54,178 nt of DNA from positions 1-54,178 of the forward strand of contig JANYKD010000131.1 in assembly GCA_025361735.1 (NCBI GenBank), given 5' to 3'. The position numbers were made by a program, and so were the translations under genes. The DNA is from Phycisphaerales bacterium. Lineage in GTDB: Bacteria > Planctomycetota > Phycisphaerae > Tepidisphaerales > Tepidisphaeraceae. Of the stretch, positions 1-9,319 are shown one piece after another (the stretch's first letter is position 1; the number at the start of each line of letters is the position of its first letter). The notes beneath the pieces are model-generated. The model was given only the letters and a program-made list of their open reading frames with translations, did no database searches and was not told the DNA's origin.

Positions 1-1038
1 CCGGCCAGATTGTGCTTCAGGCGGCTTCAGCCGCGTGGCAACTTTCAGTTGCTCCTCAAACCCACCGGCTTTAGCCGGTGGTCGTTTAGTACGGCCTGGT
101 CGGACGCGTACGACCAGGTCACCGAGGATACGTTCAGCAACGTCATCAATCCGGACGACCCGAACGAGATCGACAACAACAATTACAAAGCCCGGCCGAT
201 CACGGTCGTACTGAGGCCGCCGGCCGATCTGGAAGTCGCCTCGGTCAATCCGGTGGCGACGGCAACGGCGGGTGGACCGTTTACGTTCTCCTGGACCGTG
301 GCAAATAACGGCGCCAGCGAGGCCAATACGGATTCCTGGTTTGACCACGTCGTGCTCTCCGACTCACCGACGTTGAATGCATCGGACTCGCACGAGTGGG
401 ATCTGGGCGAGTTCCCCCACAATGGGGTGCTTGCCGCAGGACAGAGCTACACACAGACCCAGACGATCGATCTTGCGCCGACCCCGCGTGGCGTGTTTCT
501 GATCGTCGTCACCGACTCGCGCGGCGGAGTCTTCGAAGGCCCGTTGGAGCAGAACAGCGCCGGCGTCGCGCCAACATCTGTTGGAATCGCCCCCGCAGAC
601 CTCCAGGTGACATCCGTGGCGGCGCCGGCCCAGAGTTTGTCTGGCGAACAGGCGATGATCAGTTGGACGGTAAAGAAGCAGGGGGCCGCGGTCTGGAGCG
701 GGACACGCTACTGGTCGGACGACGTCTTCATTTCACCCGATCCGACATTCATTCCCGGCCGGGCAATCGTGATTGGATCAGCCGTTCATTCCAACCCGCC
801 CGGCTCCTCGCTGGCGTCCGGAGAAAGCTATACGTCGCAGCAAATCGTCACCCTGCCGCGAGGCATCGGCGGCCAGTACTACATCTATGTCTACGCGGAC
901 TCGGACGACGTCGAGCCGATCCGGGGCAGCAACACGTCCGATCTCAAGACGTTCTCGCACACCGTTTTTGAGGGAGGCGCGACCGACAACAACCGCGGCT
1001 CGGCTCCCATGCCGGTGACCTATCGCGAGCCGGCCTGA
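1..1038 (+). CDS. Giant surface protein, segment 1: CARDB repeats (5' partial)
   Basis: This is the first visible part of a giant secreted protein. The frame is open to the left edge, so the true start lies outside the window. From about base 90 it encodes two CARDB-type beta-sandwich units (roughly 210-590 and 590-990), each with the pattern 'P-ADL-V' ... 'SWTV--NG' ... 'V-SD--TF' ... 'GESYT---IVTLP---G-YYI-V--D'. CARDB domains are cell-adhesion-like modules of bacterial surface proteins. The frame ends at TGA 1036-1038, but the same repeat pattern continues at once in another frame. Adding one G to the GG at 1032-1033 would join them. Treat it as one exon-like piece of a single gene broken by a frameshift, not as a separate protein. 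Confidence 0.75.
   Translation, partial: PARLCFRRLQPRGNFQLLLKPTGFSRWSFSTAWSDAYDQVTEDTFSNVINPDDPNEIDNNNYKARPITVVLRPPADLEVASVNPVATATAGGPFTFSWTVANNGASEANTDSWFDHVVLSDSPTLNASDSHEWDLGEFPHNGVLAAGQSYTQTQTIDLAPTPRGVFLIVVTDSRGGVFEGPLEQNSAGVAPTSVGIAPADLQVTSVAAPAQSLSGEQAMISWTVKKQGAAVWSGTRYWSDDVFISPDPTFIPGRAIVIGSAVHSNPPGSSLASGESYTSQQIVTLPRGIGGQYYIYVYADSDDVEPIRGSNTSDLKTFSHTVFEGGATDNNRGSAPMPVTYREPA
21..81. repeat. REP-like pair of hairpins at the left edge
   Basis: Two short perfect inverted repeats lie about 27 bp apart. The first has arms 21-26 and 29-34 (GCGGCT/AGCCGC). The second has arms 62-70 and 73-81 (CCACCGGCT/AGCCGGTGG). Two GC-rich hairpins with a short linker are the layout of bacterial REP/BIME elements. 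The reading frame of the giant gene stays open through them, but the encoded residues do not resemble the CARDB sequence that follows, so the element may be inserted in the gene. Whether it recurs in the genome cannot be seen from this window. Confidence 0.5.
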
Positions 1039-3305
1039 AAGTCACCAACCTGGTGACACCGGCGACGCCGCCGCTGTCGGGCGCGACGATTCCGATCTCG
1101 TACACCGTCAGCAACATCGGGACCCGGGCCACACGCGAATCGAAGTGGTACGACCGCATCTACCTCTCGGCCGATCCATCGCTGGATACGAGCGACCAGT
1201 TGATCGGCACGGTCGAACACGGCGGCATCCTGGCCGCCGGCGACAGCTATACGCAGTCATTGCAGGCGACGCTGCCGGACGGGGTCGTGGGCGACTTCCA
1301 TGTGCTGGTGTTCACCGATTCGAACATCACCGGCTCGCTTCCTCCCGGTGGGCCGGGAGTGGATTTCGAATTCGCGGTCGACCAAACCATGGCCCGCGTG
1401 GGCGAATTCCGCGATGAGGGGAACAATATCACCGCCGCACCGATGAGCATCACGCTGGCCGCGCCGCCCGATCTGCGCGTGACGCAAGTGCAGATCCCGC
1501 AGAGCGCCCTGGTGGGGCAAACCGTGAACGTGAGTTTCACCGTCACCAACAGCGGGAGCGGACCGACGCCGGCGTTGCAGAATCAGTGGAAGGATCAGAT
1601 CTACCTCTCGCGCGATCAGTTCCTGGACCTTGCTTCCGATCGGTTTATCGACGAGGTCGGTCACACCGGCATTGTGAACGCCGGCAATTCGTACGTCGTC
1701 AATGACACCATCACGCTGCCGCGGGATCTGTCCGGCGCGTTCTATGTATTTGTCGTCACCGATCCGGTGCGATTCAACGACAGGCCCAGGGCGGACGTCT
1801 TCGAGGGCGACAACGAGCGCAATAACGCCTCGCCCAGCCCGCAGCCTCTGTTGATCGAGTTGCCGCCGCCGTCGGACCTGCAGGTCAGCAGCATCGTCAT
1901 CCCGGCCAGCGCGTACAGCGGCGATCCGTTGACCGTCACCTGGACCGCGACCACCGCGGCGGGCTTCCCTGCGGCGGGCTCCTGGAGCGACGCCGCGTAT
2001 TTGTCTTCCGATGCGGTCTGGGACATCGGCGACAAGCTGCTCGGCAAGGTACGGTACACCGGCCAGAAAAATGCTCCGGCGCCCGCCGGTCCACTGGCGG
2101 TGAATGAACTCTATACGTTGACGCTCAATACCGTTCTGCCGCCGACGACGCCGGGAACGTATCGCGTGATCATCCGGCCGGACATCCTCAATGAAGTGAA
2201 TGAAGGCGCCAACGAGGCCAACAATCGAACCGCCTCGGCGTCGTCGATGAATGTGACGGTCGATCCGCTGCAGATCGGCGTACCGCTGGATACCGACCTG
2301 GACACGGCGCAGGACCGGCTGTATGGCATCGATGTTCCGGCCGGAGCGACGCTGCGTGTCGATCTCACCACGGCCGCCGACACCGCGGCCAACGAACTGT
2401 TCCTCCGCTACAACGACGCGCCCACGGCGGCGGTCTACGATGCAACGTACACCGGCCCACGGGCGCCGAACCAGACGTTGACGCTGCCTACAACGCTGCC
2501 GGGGACGTATTACCTCCTCGTAAGCGGCGACGCTGAACCGACAGCCAACACGCCCATTACGCTGTACGCGGATCTGGCCCCGCTCTCAATCACCGATGTT
2601 TCGCCCGACCAGGGCGGCGACAGCCGTTGGGTCACCATGACCGTTCGGGGTGCACAGTTCTCACCCAACGCCATCGTCAAGCTGGTGCGCCCCGGCATCG
2701 CCGAACTCGAGCCCGTCGAATATCAGGTGATCGACAGCACCAAGATCATCGCTATCTTCGACCTGAGCACCGCGCCCCACGGTCTTTACGACGTATCGGT
2801 CATCAATCCCGACGGGCAGGAGGCCGTCGTGCCCTACCGGTATCTTGTGGAGCGCGCCCTGGAGCCGGAGGTGGCAGTCGGGCTGGGCGGGCCGAGAGTC
2901 ATCCTCCCCGGCGATGTTGGCCTTTACGGTTTCTCGGTCCGCAATCTGACAAATGTCGACCTGCCTTATGTGAACTTCACATTCGGTCTGCCGGAACTGG
3001 GGACGAATCCCAAAGTCTTTGGCTTGAAGTATGTGGTCATGAGCACCAACCTGCGGGGGACGGCGAACGTTGGGGATGTACCGTGGGCTGACATCACTTC
3101 GCAAACCAATACCACGGGCGAGATCCTCGCCCCCGGGTACGCGGTGGATCTTCCGGCGGAGCAATTCGCAGGGCTCAGCTTCACTGCGTTCACCTATCCG
3201 GGGCTCAAGGAGATTCTCGCAGCCAATCCGCATGCGCTGGATGATGCGTTTGACGAGGATGTTTCGTTTCCACATCACCGCCTCGGCGACGCCGCTGACG
3301 CGTGA
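1035..3305 (+). CDS. Giant surface protein, segment 2: CARDB repeats, PPC-like and IPT-like domains
   Basis: This continues the giant protein in a new frame. It holds three further CARDB units (about 1035-1450, 1465-1850 and 1870-2250), each ending in an Asn-rich 'GDNERNN'-like strand. A region at about 2280-2570 resembles a bacterial pre-peptidase C-terminal (PPC) domain ('DRLYGIDVPAGATLRVDL', then 'PGTYYLLVSG'). An IPT/TIG-like sandwich follows at about 2580-2850 ('ISPDVSPDQGG'-type opening, 'VSVINPDGQ' ending), and then a conserved-looking linker. The useful frame ends near 3264. The TTT at 3262-3264 has one T too many for the downstream frame. The first in-frame start-like codon is the GTG at 1053, but no independent start is likely. 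Confidence 0.75.
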   Translation: MKVTNLVTPATPPLSGATIPISYTVSNIGTRATRESKWYDRIYLSADPSLDTSDQLIGTVEHGGILAAGDSYTQSLQATLPDGVVGDFHVLVFTDSNITGSLPPGGPGVDFEFAVDQTMARVGEFRDEGNNITAAPMSITLAAPPDLRVTQVQIPQSALVGQTVNVSFTVTNSGSGPTPALQNQWKDQIYLSRDQFLDLASDRFIDEVGHTGIVNAGNSYVVNDTITLPRDLSGAFYVFVVTDPVRFNDRPRADVFEGDNERNNASPSPQPLLIELPPPSDLQVSSIVIPASAYSGDPLTVTWTATTAAGFPAAGSWSDAAYLSSDAVWDIGDKLLGKVRYTGQKNAPAPAGPLAVNELYTLTLNTVLPPTTPGTYRVIIRPDILNEVNEGANEANNRTASASSMNVTVDPLQIGVPLDTDLDTAQDRLYGIDVPAGATLRVDLTTAADTAANELFLRYNDAPTAAVYDATYTGPRAPNQTLTLPTTLPGTYYLLVSGDAEPTANTPITLYADLAPLSITDVSPDQGGDSRWVTMTVRGAQFSPNAIVKLVRPGIAELEPVEYQVIDSTKIIAIFDLSTAPHGLYDVSVINPDGQEAVVPYRYLVERALEPEVAVGLGGPRVILPGDVGLYGFSVRNLTNVDLPYVNFTFGLPELGTNPKVFGLKYVVMSTNLRGTANVGDVPWADITSQTNTTGEILAPGYAVDLPAEQFAGLSFTAFTYPGLKEILAANPHALDDAFDEDVSFPHHRLGDAADA

Positions 3306-6300
3306 TGAGTTCATCGCGCAACAGACTGCCTCGGCGGAAGGCCTGCGTTCGGCGATCCTGGCTGACACAACGGCATCGCAGGCGCTGCAGGTGCTGGCGT
3401 CGGATCCGGTCGCCTGGGATTCGCTGTATCTCATGGCGTTGGCGCAGGCCGGCTTGTTGCGCGCGGTGGACGTGCCGCCGACGGTGCGTGAAGATCCGAC
3501 GGTCATCAGCTTGATGGCGACGCTCTCGGCCGGCATCCTTGCTGGCCCGGCGGGACAACAGATTATCTCCAACGGCGATCTGCCGTCGTTCTTTGCGCAG
3601 GCGCGCAAATGGTACGGCAACAACGACGCACTCCTCGGCTCAGGTGGCGTACCGGATGCCGGGCTCTTCGATTTGCACGAGAGTCGGCGCACGGTCTTCG
3701 AGGCGTTCAACATCTACGTGCCCTTCGGCAAGGTGACATTCGATCCAGGTCTGATCGACGCGCCGCCGCCGGAATTCCTGCAGTTCCTCCAAAGCCTTAC
3801 GGATGGCGGCCATCAGGCGACGGTGATCGGGCCGCTGGGGTACGGGACGCAGCAGTTCCTTCCCAAGGACCAGGCCCTGCCCTACACGATCAGATTCCAG
3901 AACCCCTCCACGGCTTCCTCGGTGCCCACGGAGCTACGTATCGTCACCCAGCTTGACCCGAATATTGATCCTCGCACCTTCGTGCTCGGGGATATGCAGA
4001 TCGGGGATATCTCCATCCATCTGCCGGTCTCGCGCGGTGTGTTCCAGGGCGATTTTGACTTCCGCAACGCCAAGGGGTTCATTCTCCGCGTCACCGCGGG
4101 CGTTGATGTGCAGTCAAACGTCGTCTCCTGGCTGTTCCAGGCCATTGACCCGGACCCGGGCGAGGTGATGAACACGGGGCTGAGCGGTCTGCTCCCACCC
4201 AACGACGCCAGCGACGCCGGTGTGGGATTCGTCACCTACAGCGCAACGCCGCGCACCGGCTTGGCGACGGGCACTCACATTTCCGCTCAGGCTCGCGTGA
4301 TTAGTAACACCTCCGCGCCGGAAGACACCCTGGTGCTGGACCAGGTGATCGACGGCGCCGCCCCCGCGACCACGCTGACCGCCACGCTCCTTTCGCCAGG
4401 CTCGGCCGATTACCTGGTGAAGTGGAACGCTGTGGACGATGCCGGCGGATCGGGCGTGAAAGGGGTCACCGTTTATGTCTCGGAGGATGGCGGCGATTTT
4501 GCCATCTGGCTGCAGCAATCCACCGACTCACAGGGGATCTACAACGGTCAACTTGGACATACCTATCAGTTCCTGGCGCTGGCGACGGACCTGGCCGGAA
4601 ATCGTGAACAGCCGCCGCTCGGTACCTCCACGCCGGATGACGGCTCTGGCGCCAACCTCGGCGGTTTGCCGTCCGTCGATGCCACCTCACAGGATCTCGG
4701 CCCGCCCGCCGACGCGAGTCCGTCGCCGTCGACCAATCCGATCTTCACCCAGACCCAGAACCAGGTGCCCGCGACAGCACCGCTGACGCGGCCACCGGAG
4801 TTCACCACAGTATTCCGGCCGTTCACCGCCCAGTCGTTTGCCACGGGCATCACCCCCTCGCATGCGGGGATCGCCTCCATGGCGATTTTGCCCATGCCCG
4901 ACGGGAGCGTCATCGCCAGCGGCGGGCTCAATCGCGGCAGCCTGTATCGATTTGGCGCCGAAGGCGGCCCGGCCGGTAATCCAGTGACAACGCTGCCCTA
5001 TCCGATCTTTGATGTGGCGCTCGATTCCCAGGGACACATTTGGGCCGCCACCGGCGGCGGGCCGCTGCTGGAGATTGATGCGGCCACGCTTGCGATCGTT
5101 GGCCAGTTTGGCGATTCAATCACCCAAACAGTGGCAATTCATCCGACGACGGGCGAGATCCACGTCTCTTCCGGCGATGGCATTGAAATATTCAATCCGA
5201 CCACGAGCACGTTCCGGCACTATTCCGATCTGCGCGTGGGCAACATGGCATTCTCACCCGCGGGCGAGCTCTGGGCGGCTGTCTGGCCGCAGCGCGGCGA
5301 CATTGTCCGATTTGACAACAAGGCCGATTTTCATGTGATGCTGCACTTCGCAAGCCCGGTCGATTCGCTGGCGTTCGGCCTCCCGGGCACGACGCTGGAT
5401 GGCCTTCTGTTTGTTTCAAACAACGCCGGTTCGCGGCGTACCGCGCCCACCGAGCTGATCATGGTCGACTTGGCGACACTTCACACGGTCCCCGTTGCCC
5501 GCGGCGGCACCCGTGGTGACATCGTGCGCACCACGTCGCGCGGCCAGGTTCTTTTGAGTGAGTCGCACGACATTGATGTGCTCAGTCCGCTGCTGGCACC
5601 CCATGTCGTGAGCGTCAATCCGCCGGATCTGGCGCTGGCGGCGCTTCCACTCACGTCCATCGCCATCAGCTTCGACCGCGACATGCTTGCCGATACGCCG
5701 GACGATGACAATTCCGTTCTCAATCCGGCCAACTACGCCATCACGGGCAGTGCCGGGACGTCTGTTGGCATTGCCTCAATCAGTTATGACCCGGCAACGC
5801 GGACAGCGATCCTCTCTTTCCAGACGCCGGAGCCCGACCAGTTCACGATTCACGTCAGCCAGCAAATTGAGAGCGCCGAATCGCTTCCGCTCGAGACTGA
5901 TTTCACCTCGCACTTCACGGCCATCTCTGATTTTTCCAGCATCGTCCGGCTGGAATTCTTCAACAGCCGCTCCGATCGCGCCAACGGCACCGTCGCCTAC
6001 GACGTGCGCGTGACCAATATCTCCACCAACGATCTGCGCGTTCCGCTGACGCTGGTGCTTGATCCGGTCAGTTTCTTTGCCGGACAACCCATCGGTGCGC
6101 TGCCTGGCAACAACGGCCTGTTCCTGCTGGATATCGGGACCGATCTGGCCGGCGGTGTTTTCAAGCCAAACCAGGTCACCACGACGCGTACCATCACCAT
6201 CCCCAATCCCGCCGGCGGCCGGGCGAACTTCGGTTACGGCGTCTTTGCGCTGCCGACGGCAAACGTCGCGCCGACGATCGATTCTGTTCCACCTCAGAAC

Positions 6301-7299
6301 GCCACCGCTGGGCTGCCGTTCAGCTACCAGGTTGCCGCACATGACCCCGACGGCACCATCATCACCTATTTTCTTTATGCCGCTCCGGACGGGATGACCA
6401 TCGACCCGGCCACCGGCCTGATCCGATGGACGCCCACCCTCGCCAGCCCCGAGCAGGCGAATGTGATTCTGCGCGTCTACGATGGCCGCGGCGGCTATGC
6501 CGAGCAGGTGTTTACGCTGGCAGTCGCCGGCGTGAACCGTGCGCCGCAGGTAAGCAGCGGGCCGACCACTGTCGATGGCAGGGAAGGCCAGTTGCTTGAA
6601 CTGGTGCTGAACGCAACCGATCCCGACGGCGATCCGCTCATCTATTGGGCCGACAACCTGCCTCCGGGCGCAGTATTCGACCCGGCTCAGCATGTGTTGC
6701 AATGGACTCCCGCCTTCGACGCCGCCGGCACGTACCCCGATGTCCGGCTCTTCGTCAGCGACGGCCTGCACGACGTCAGCCGGTCGTTCACCCTGATCAT
6801 CGCCCCGGGCAACCAGGCGCCCACACTCACGCGCCCCGCCGATCGAACCGTTCGCGAAGGCGATCTCGTGCGGATTCAACTGGCCGCCCATGACTTTGAA
6901 GGCGATCCCCTCAGTTTCAGCAGCCTGAAGCTGCCATCCGGCGCTACGCTTCATCCGACCACCGGCGTCTTCGAATGGACGCCCGCCTTCACCCAGCACG
7001 GCGTGTACGAAATTCCATTCACGGTCAGCGATGGAAAGCATTCCAAAACGCAGACGACAACGATCACCGTGCTGAATGTCAACGCGCCTCCGACCTTTGA
7101 GGCGATGGGATCGTTCCAGGCGTTTGAAGGCCAGCGGCTCGCGATTCAGACGTTCGCGTTCGACCCGGACAATCCCCTCTTCGACCCGCCTGCTCCGGGC
7201 CTGGTGGGGAACGTCGACCCGGACGCCGTGCTGCCGTCGGTCAGTTATACGGTGACAGGGCTGCCCCGGGCGCCACATTTGATCCGCAGACGCTTGTGA
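3265..7299 (+). CDS. Giant surface protein, segment 3: propeller and cadherin-like repeats
   Basis: This is the third frame segment, about 1,340 codons. The first third (to about 4700) carries a conserved-looking sandwich with 'LPYTIRFQNP' and an FN3-like module ending in 'ATDLAGN'. A six-bladed beta-propeller-like region follows at about 4850-5600, with repeated 'VALDSQGHIWAAT', 'VAIHPTTGEIHVS' and 'MAFSPAGELWAAV' strands. Next comes a Big-5-like unit ('SIAISFDRDM'). From about 6270 a run of cadherin/He_PIG-like repeats begins, each with 'APT---P----AG--F-Y-V-A-DPDGD' and 'P-TG---WTPT---AG'. These repeats are typical of extracellular calcium-dependent adhesins. The frame breaks at 7264-7267, where CCCC should be CCCCC to read 'GLPPGATFDPQTLVIDWTP'. 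Confidence 0.75.
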   Translation, partial: RFHITASATPLTRDEFIAQQTASAEGLRSAILADTTASQALQVLASDPVAWDSLYLMALAQAGLLRAVDVPPTVREDPTVISLMATLSAGILAGPAGQQIISNGDLPSFFAQARKWYGNNDALLGSGGVPDAGLFDLHESRRTVFEAFNIYVPFGKVTFDPGLIDAPPPEFLQFLQSLTDGGHQATVIGPLGYGTQQFLPKDQALPYTIRFQNPSTASSVPTELRIVTQLDPNIDPRTFVLGDMQIGDISIHLPVSRGVFQGDFDFRNAKGFILRVTAGVDVQSNVVSWLFQAIDPDPGEVMNTGLSGLLPPNDASDAGVGFVTYSATPRTGLATGTHISAQARVISNTSAPEDTLVLDQVIDGAAPATTLTATLLSPGSADYLVKWNAVDDAGGSGVKGVTVYVSEDGGDFAIWLQQSTDSQGIYNGQLGHTYQFLALATDLAGNREQPPLGTSTPDDGSGANLGGLPSVDATSQDLGPPADASPSPSTNPIFTQTQNQVPATAPLTRPPEFTTVFRPFTAQSFATGITPSHAGIASMAILPMPDGSVIASGGLNRGSLYRFGAEGGPAGNPVTTLPYPIFDVALDSQGHIWAATGGGPLLEIDAATLAIVGQFGDSITQTVAIHPTTGEIHVSSGDGIEIFNPTTSTFRHYSDLRVGNMAFSPAGELWAAVWPQRGDIVRFDNKADFHVMLHFASPVDSLAFGLPGTTLDGLLFVSNNAGSRRTAPTELIMVDLATLHTVPVARGGTRGDIVRTTSRGQVLLSESHDIDVLSPLLAPHVVSVNPPDLALAALPLTSIAISFDRDMLADTPDDDNSVLNPANYAITGSAGTSVGIASISYDPATRTAILSFQTPEPDQFTIHVSQQIESAESLPLETDFTSHFTAISDFSSIVRLEFFNSRSDRANGTVAYDVRVTNISTNDLRVPLTLVLDPVSFFAGQPIGALPGNNGLFLLDIGTDLAGGVFKPNQVTTTRTITIPNPAGGRANFGYGVFALPTANVAPTIDSVPPQNATAGLPFSYQVAAHDPDGTIITYFLYAAPDGMTIDPATGLIRWTPTLASPEQANVILRVYDGRGGYAEQVFTLAVAGVNRAPQVSSGPTTVDGREGQLLELVLNATDPDGDPLIYWADNLPPGAVFDPAQHVLQWTPAFDAAGTYPDVRLFVSDGLHDVSRSFTLIIAPGNQAPTLTRPADRTVREGDLVRIQLAAHDFEGDPLSFSSLKLPSGATLHPTTGVFEWTPAFTQHGVYEIPFTVSDGKHSKTQTTTITVLNVNAPPTFEAMGSFQAFEGQRLAIQTFAFDPDNPLFDPPAPGLVGNVDPDAVLPSVSYTVTGLPRAPHLIRRRL

Positions 7300-8918
7300 T
7301 CGACTGGACGCCCGGCTATTCGCAGGCCGGCAATTATCTATTGCATGTGACCGCCACCGACAATGGGGACGGCACGGGCGTACCGTTGACGGCGAATGTG
7401 GATGTGCCGCTCACCATCTCCAACGCCAATCGGCCCCCGGAAGTCGCGCCCATCGCGAACAAATCCGTCGACCGCGGCCAGACACTCACAGTAAACGTCA
7501 GCGCCAACGACGCTGATGGCGATCCGATCGTCTTGAGCGCTTCAGGTCTGCCCCATTTTGCCTCCCTCGTCGATCATGGTGATGGAACTGGCACGATCAC
7601 GTTCAATCCAGGCCCGAATGATCGCGGCAATTATCCGATCACGGTCAGCGCCACGGACAATGGGGATGGCGGCGGACCCAAGGCCGCACTTTCCGGGACT
7701 GCGAGCTTTGTGCTCACGGCGAACGCACCTAATGAAGCCCCGAAACTGGCGGTCATCGGCGACAAGGTCGCCATCATCGGACAACCGATCAGCTTCACGG
7801 TCAAAGCGTCCGATCTGGATCAGGATCCCCTCATATTCAGCGCGCTCGGCCTGCCGACCGGGGCAACGCTCACACCGTCGCCGATCTATGGCCAGGCGAT
7901 CTTCTCCTGGACGCCGGCCGTTGCCGATGCGGGCACGTACACGATCACATTCCACGTCAGCGACAGCGGCAACGGCGTGTCGGCCAACGTCGCTTCGGAT
8001 GAGCGGACCATCCACCTCGCCGTCCGCGCGGTCAATACATCCCCGGTGCTCGCGCCAGTCACCAGCCGGCAGATCGCCGAAGACCAAACGCTGGCGATCC
8101 AGTTGCAGGCCATCGACCCCGACGGAGATCCTCTTACGTATGACGCAACGAATCTCCCGGCCGGTGCGGCGTTCGACCCGGCAACCGGGATGTTCACCTG
8201 GACGCCGACTCTCTTTCAGGCCGGCCTCTACGCCGGCATTCAGTTCAGCGCCACCGACGGTAACCGCGCCGTATCCGAGACTATCAGCATCACGGTAACC
8301 AACACCAATCAAGCCCCGGTGCTCACGCCTCTGGTCCCGCAATCCGGCCGGGAGAACACACAACTCCAATTCACCGTTGTGGCAACAGACATTGATGTCG
8401 AGTCCGTCGTGCTCTCAGCAGCCGGCCTGCCCGTGGGGTCGAGATTTGACGCCAACACCGGACAATTCCTCTGGACGCCGGACTTTACACAGGCCGGCGA
8501 CTATACGCTTTTGTTCACAGCGACGGATCCCGGCGGCCTGAGCGACAGCATCAGTGTCCTTGTCCACATCGACAACGTCGATCGAGCCCCGACGCTGGAG
8601 GTCTCCAGCCACAGTGTTGTGCTTGCCAGTACCCTGGCGTTTACGCTCGCCGGCGCCGATCCGGATGCAGGCGACACACTGCACTATTCCGCAGCCGGTC
8701 TTCCGCAAGGGTCGGTGCTCGATCCCGACACCGGCTCGTTCCGGTGGACGCCGGGCCCCGGGCAGGCGGGAGAATACGCCGTCACGTTCAGCGTCAGTGA
8801 CGGCGAAAGCGTCACCAGCCGGCGATCGTCAACGTGCAGAACATCCAGGCCAATCCGGGCAAGGTTACGACAATCCACGCCACGATTGACAACGCGCCAC
8901 CGCCCGGTGGCCTCGTGA
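7266..8918 (+). CDS. Giant surface protein, segment 4: cadherin/He_PIG-like repeats
   Basis: This is the fourth frame segment. It consists entirely of about six cadherin/He_PIG-like repeats of 90-100 residues, each marked by 'ANDADGDPI', 'SGLP-GA--', 'WTPG---AG-Y-ITV-ATD-G' and a linker of the 'NRPPEVAPI' type. They are the direct continuation of the repeats in segment 3. The last recognisable unit ends at about 8815 ('VTFSVSDGESVTS'), and the remaining codons to 8918 are out of frame. One extra C in the CC at 8819-8820 would join it to segment 5 ('TSPAIVNVQNIQ'). Such repeats usually act as extended stalks between functional heads and the cell surface. Confidence 0.75.
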   Translation, partial: PGATFDPQTLVIDWTPGYSQAGNYLLHVTATDNGDGTGVPLTANVDVPLTISNANRPPEVAPIANKSVDRGQTLTVNVSANDADGDPIVLSASGLPHFASLVDHGDGTGTITFNPGPNDRGNYPITVSATDNGDGGGPKAALSGTASFVLTANAPNEAPKLAVIGDKVAIIGQPISFTVKASDLDQDPLIFSALGLPTGATLTPSPIYGQAIFSWTPAVADAGTYTITFHVSDSGNGVSANVASDERTIHLAVRAVNTSPVLAPVTSRQIAEDQTLAIQLQAIDPDGDPLTYDATNLPAGAAFDPATGMFTWTPTLFQAGLYAGIQFSATDGNRAVSETISITVTNTNQAPVLTPLVPQSGRENTQLQFTVVATDIDVESVVLSAAGLPVGSRFDANTGQFLWTPDFTQAGDYTLLFTATDPGGLSDSISVLVHIDNVDRAPTLEVSSHSVVLASTLAFTLAGADPDAGDTLHYSAAGLPQGSVLDPDTGSFRWTPGPGQAGEYAVTFSVSDGESVTSRRSSTCRTSRPIRARLRQSTPRLTTRHRPVAS

Positions 8919-9319
8919 CGGACGCTCCTGCAATCGACGAAGCCTCGTTCGCGTTTGACGCCACGGACGGCCCCGTGGTCACACTCACGGGTCGACGGTT
9001 CACCTATGCCAATCCCTATCCCGGCGCACCCGCGGCCGGTTCCAATATCAACGATCTGCGCGTCATCTTCCGCATGCCAGCCGGCGTGACCGTGCTCGGG
9101 ACCATTCTCCCCGGCGCGACACCGACAACGATCCGCGTCCGCGTGCCGCAGGGCACCGTGCTGGGGCTTTCGCGGATCACGGTCACGCGCCCCGGCTTCC
9201 GCCGCAACAAGGCAGGCGCCTGGGTCGTCCCCAACGACAAGGCGAGCAACCCCGTTTCCGTCTCCGTGCCGGCGGAGTACGTTTTCTCGCCCCTGGGCAC
9301 GGCCCAGGGGTGGCTGTGA
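8819..9319 (+). CDS. Giant surface protein, segment 5: IPT/TIG-like domain
   Basis: This is the fifth frame segment, about 165 codons. It holds one IPT/TIG-like Ig fold ('VVTLTGRRFTYANPYPG' ... 'ITVTRPGFRRNKAG') that separates the cadherin-like stalk from the next propeller. The frame ends at TGA 9317-9319. The G run at 9307-9310 is one base short for the downstream frame: 'GTAQGVAVIDAAP' is restored by GGGGG. There is no ribosome-binding site or start of its own. Confidence 0.65.
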   Translation, partial: PAIVNVQNIQANPGKVTTIHATIDNAPPPGGLVTDAPAIDEASFAFDATDGPVVTLTGRRFTYANPYPGAPAAGSNINDLRVIFRMPAGVTVLGTILPGATPTTIRVRVPQGTVLGLSRITVTRPGFRRNKAGAWVVPNDKASNPVSVSVPAEYVFSPLGTAQGWL

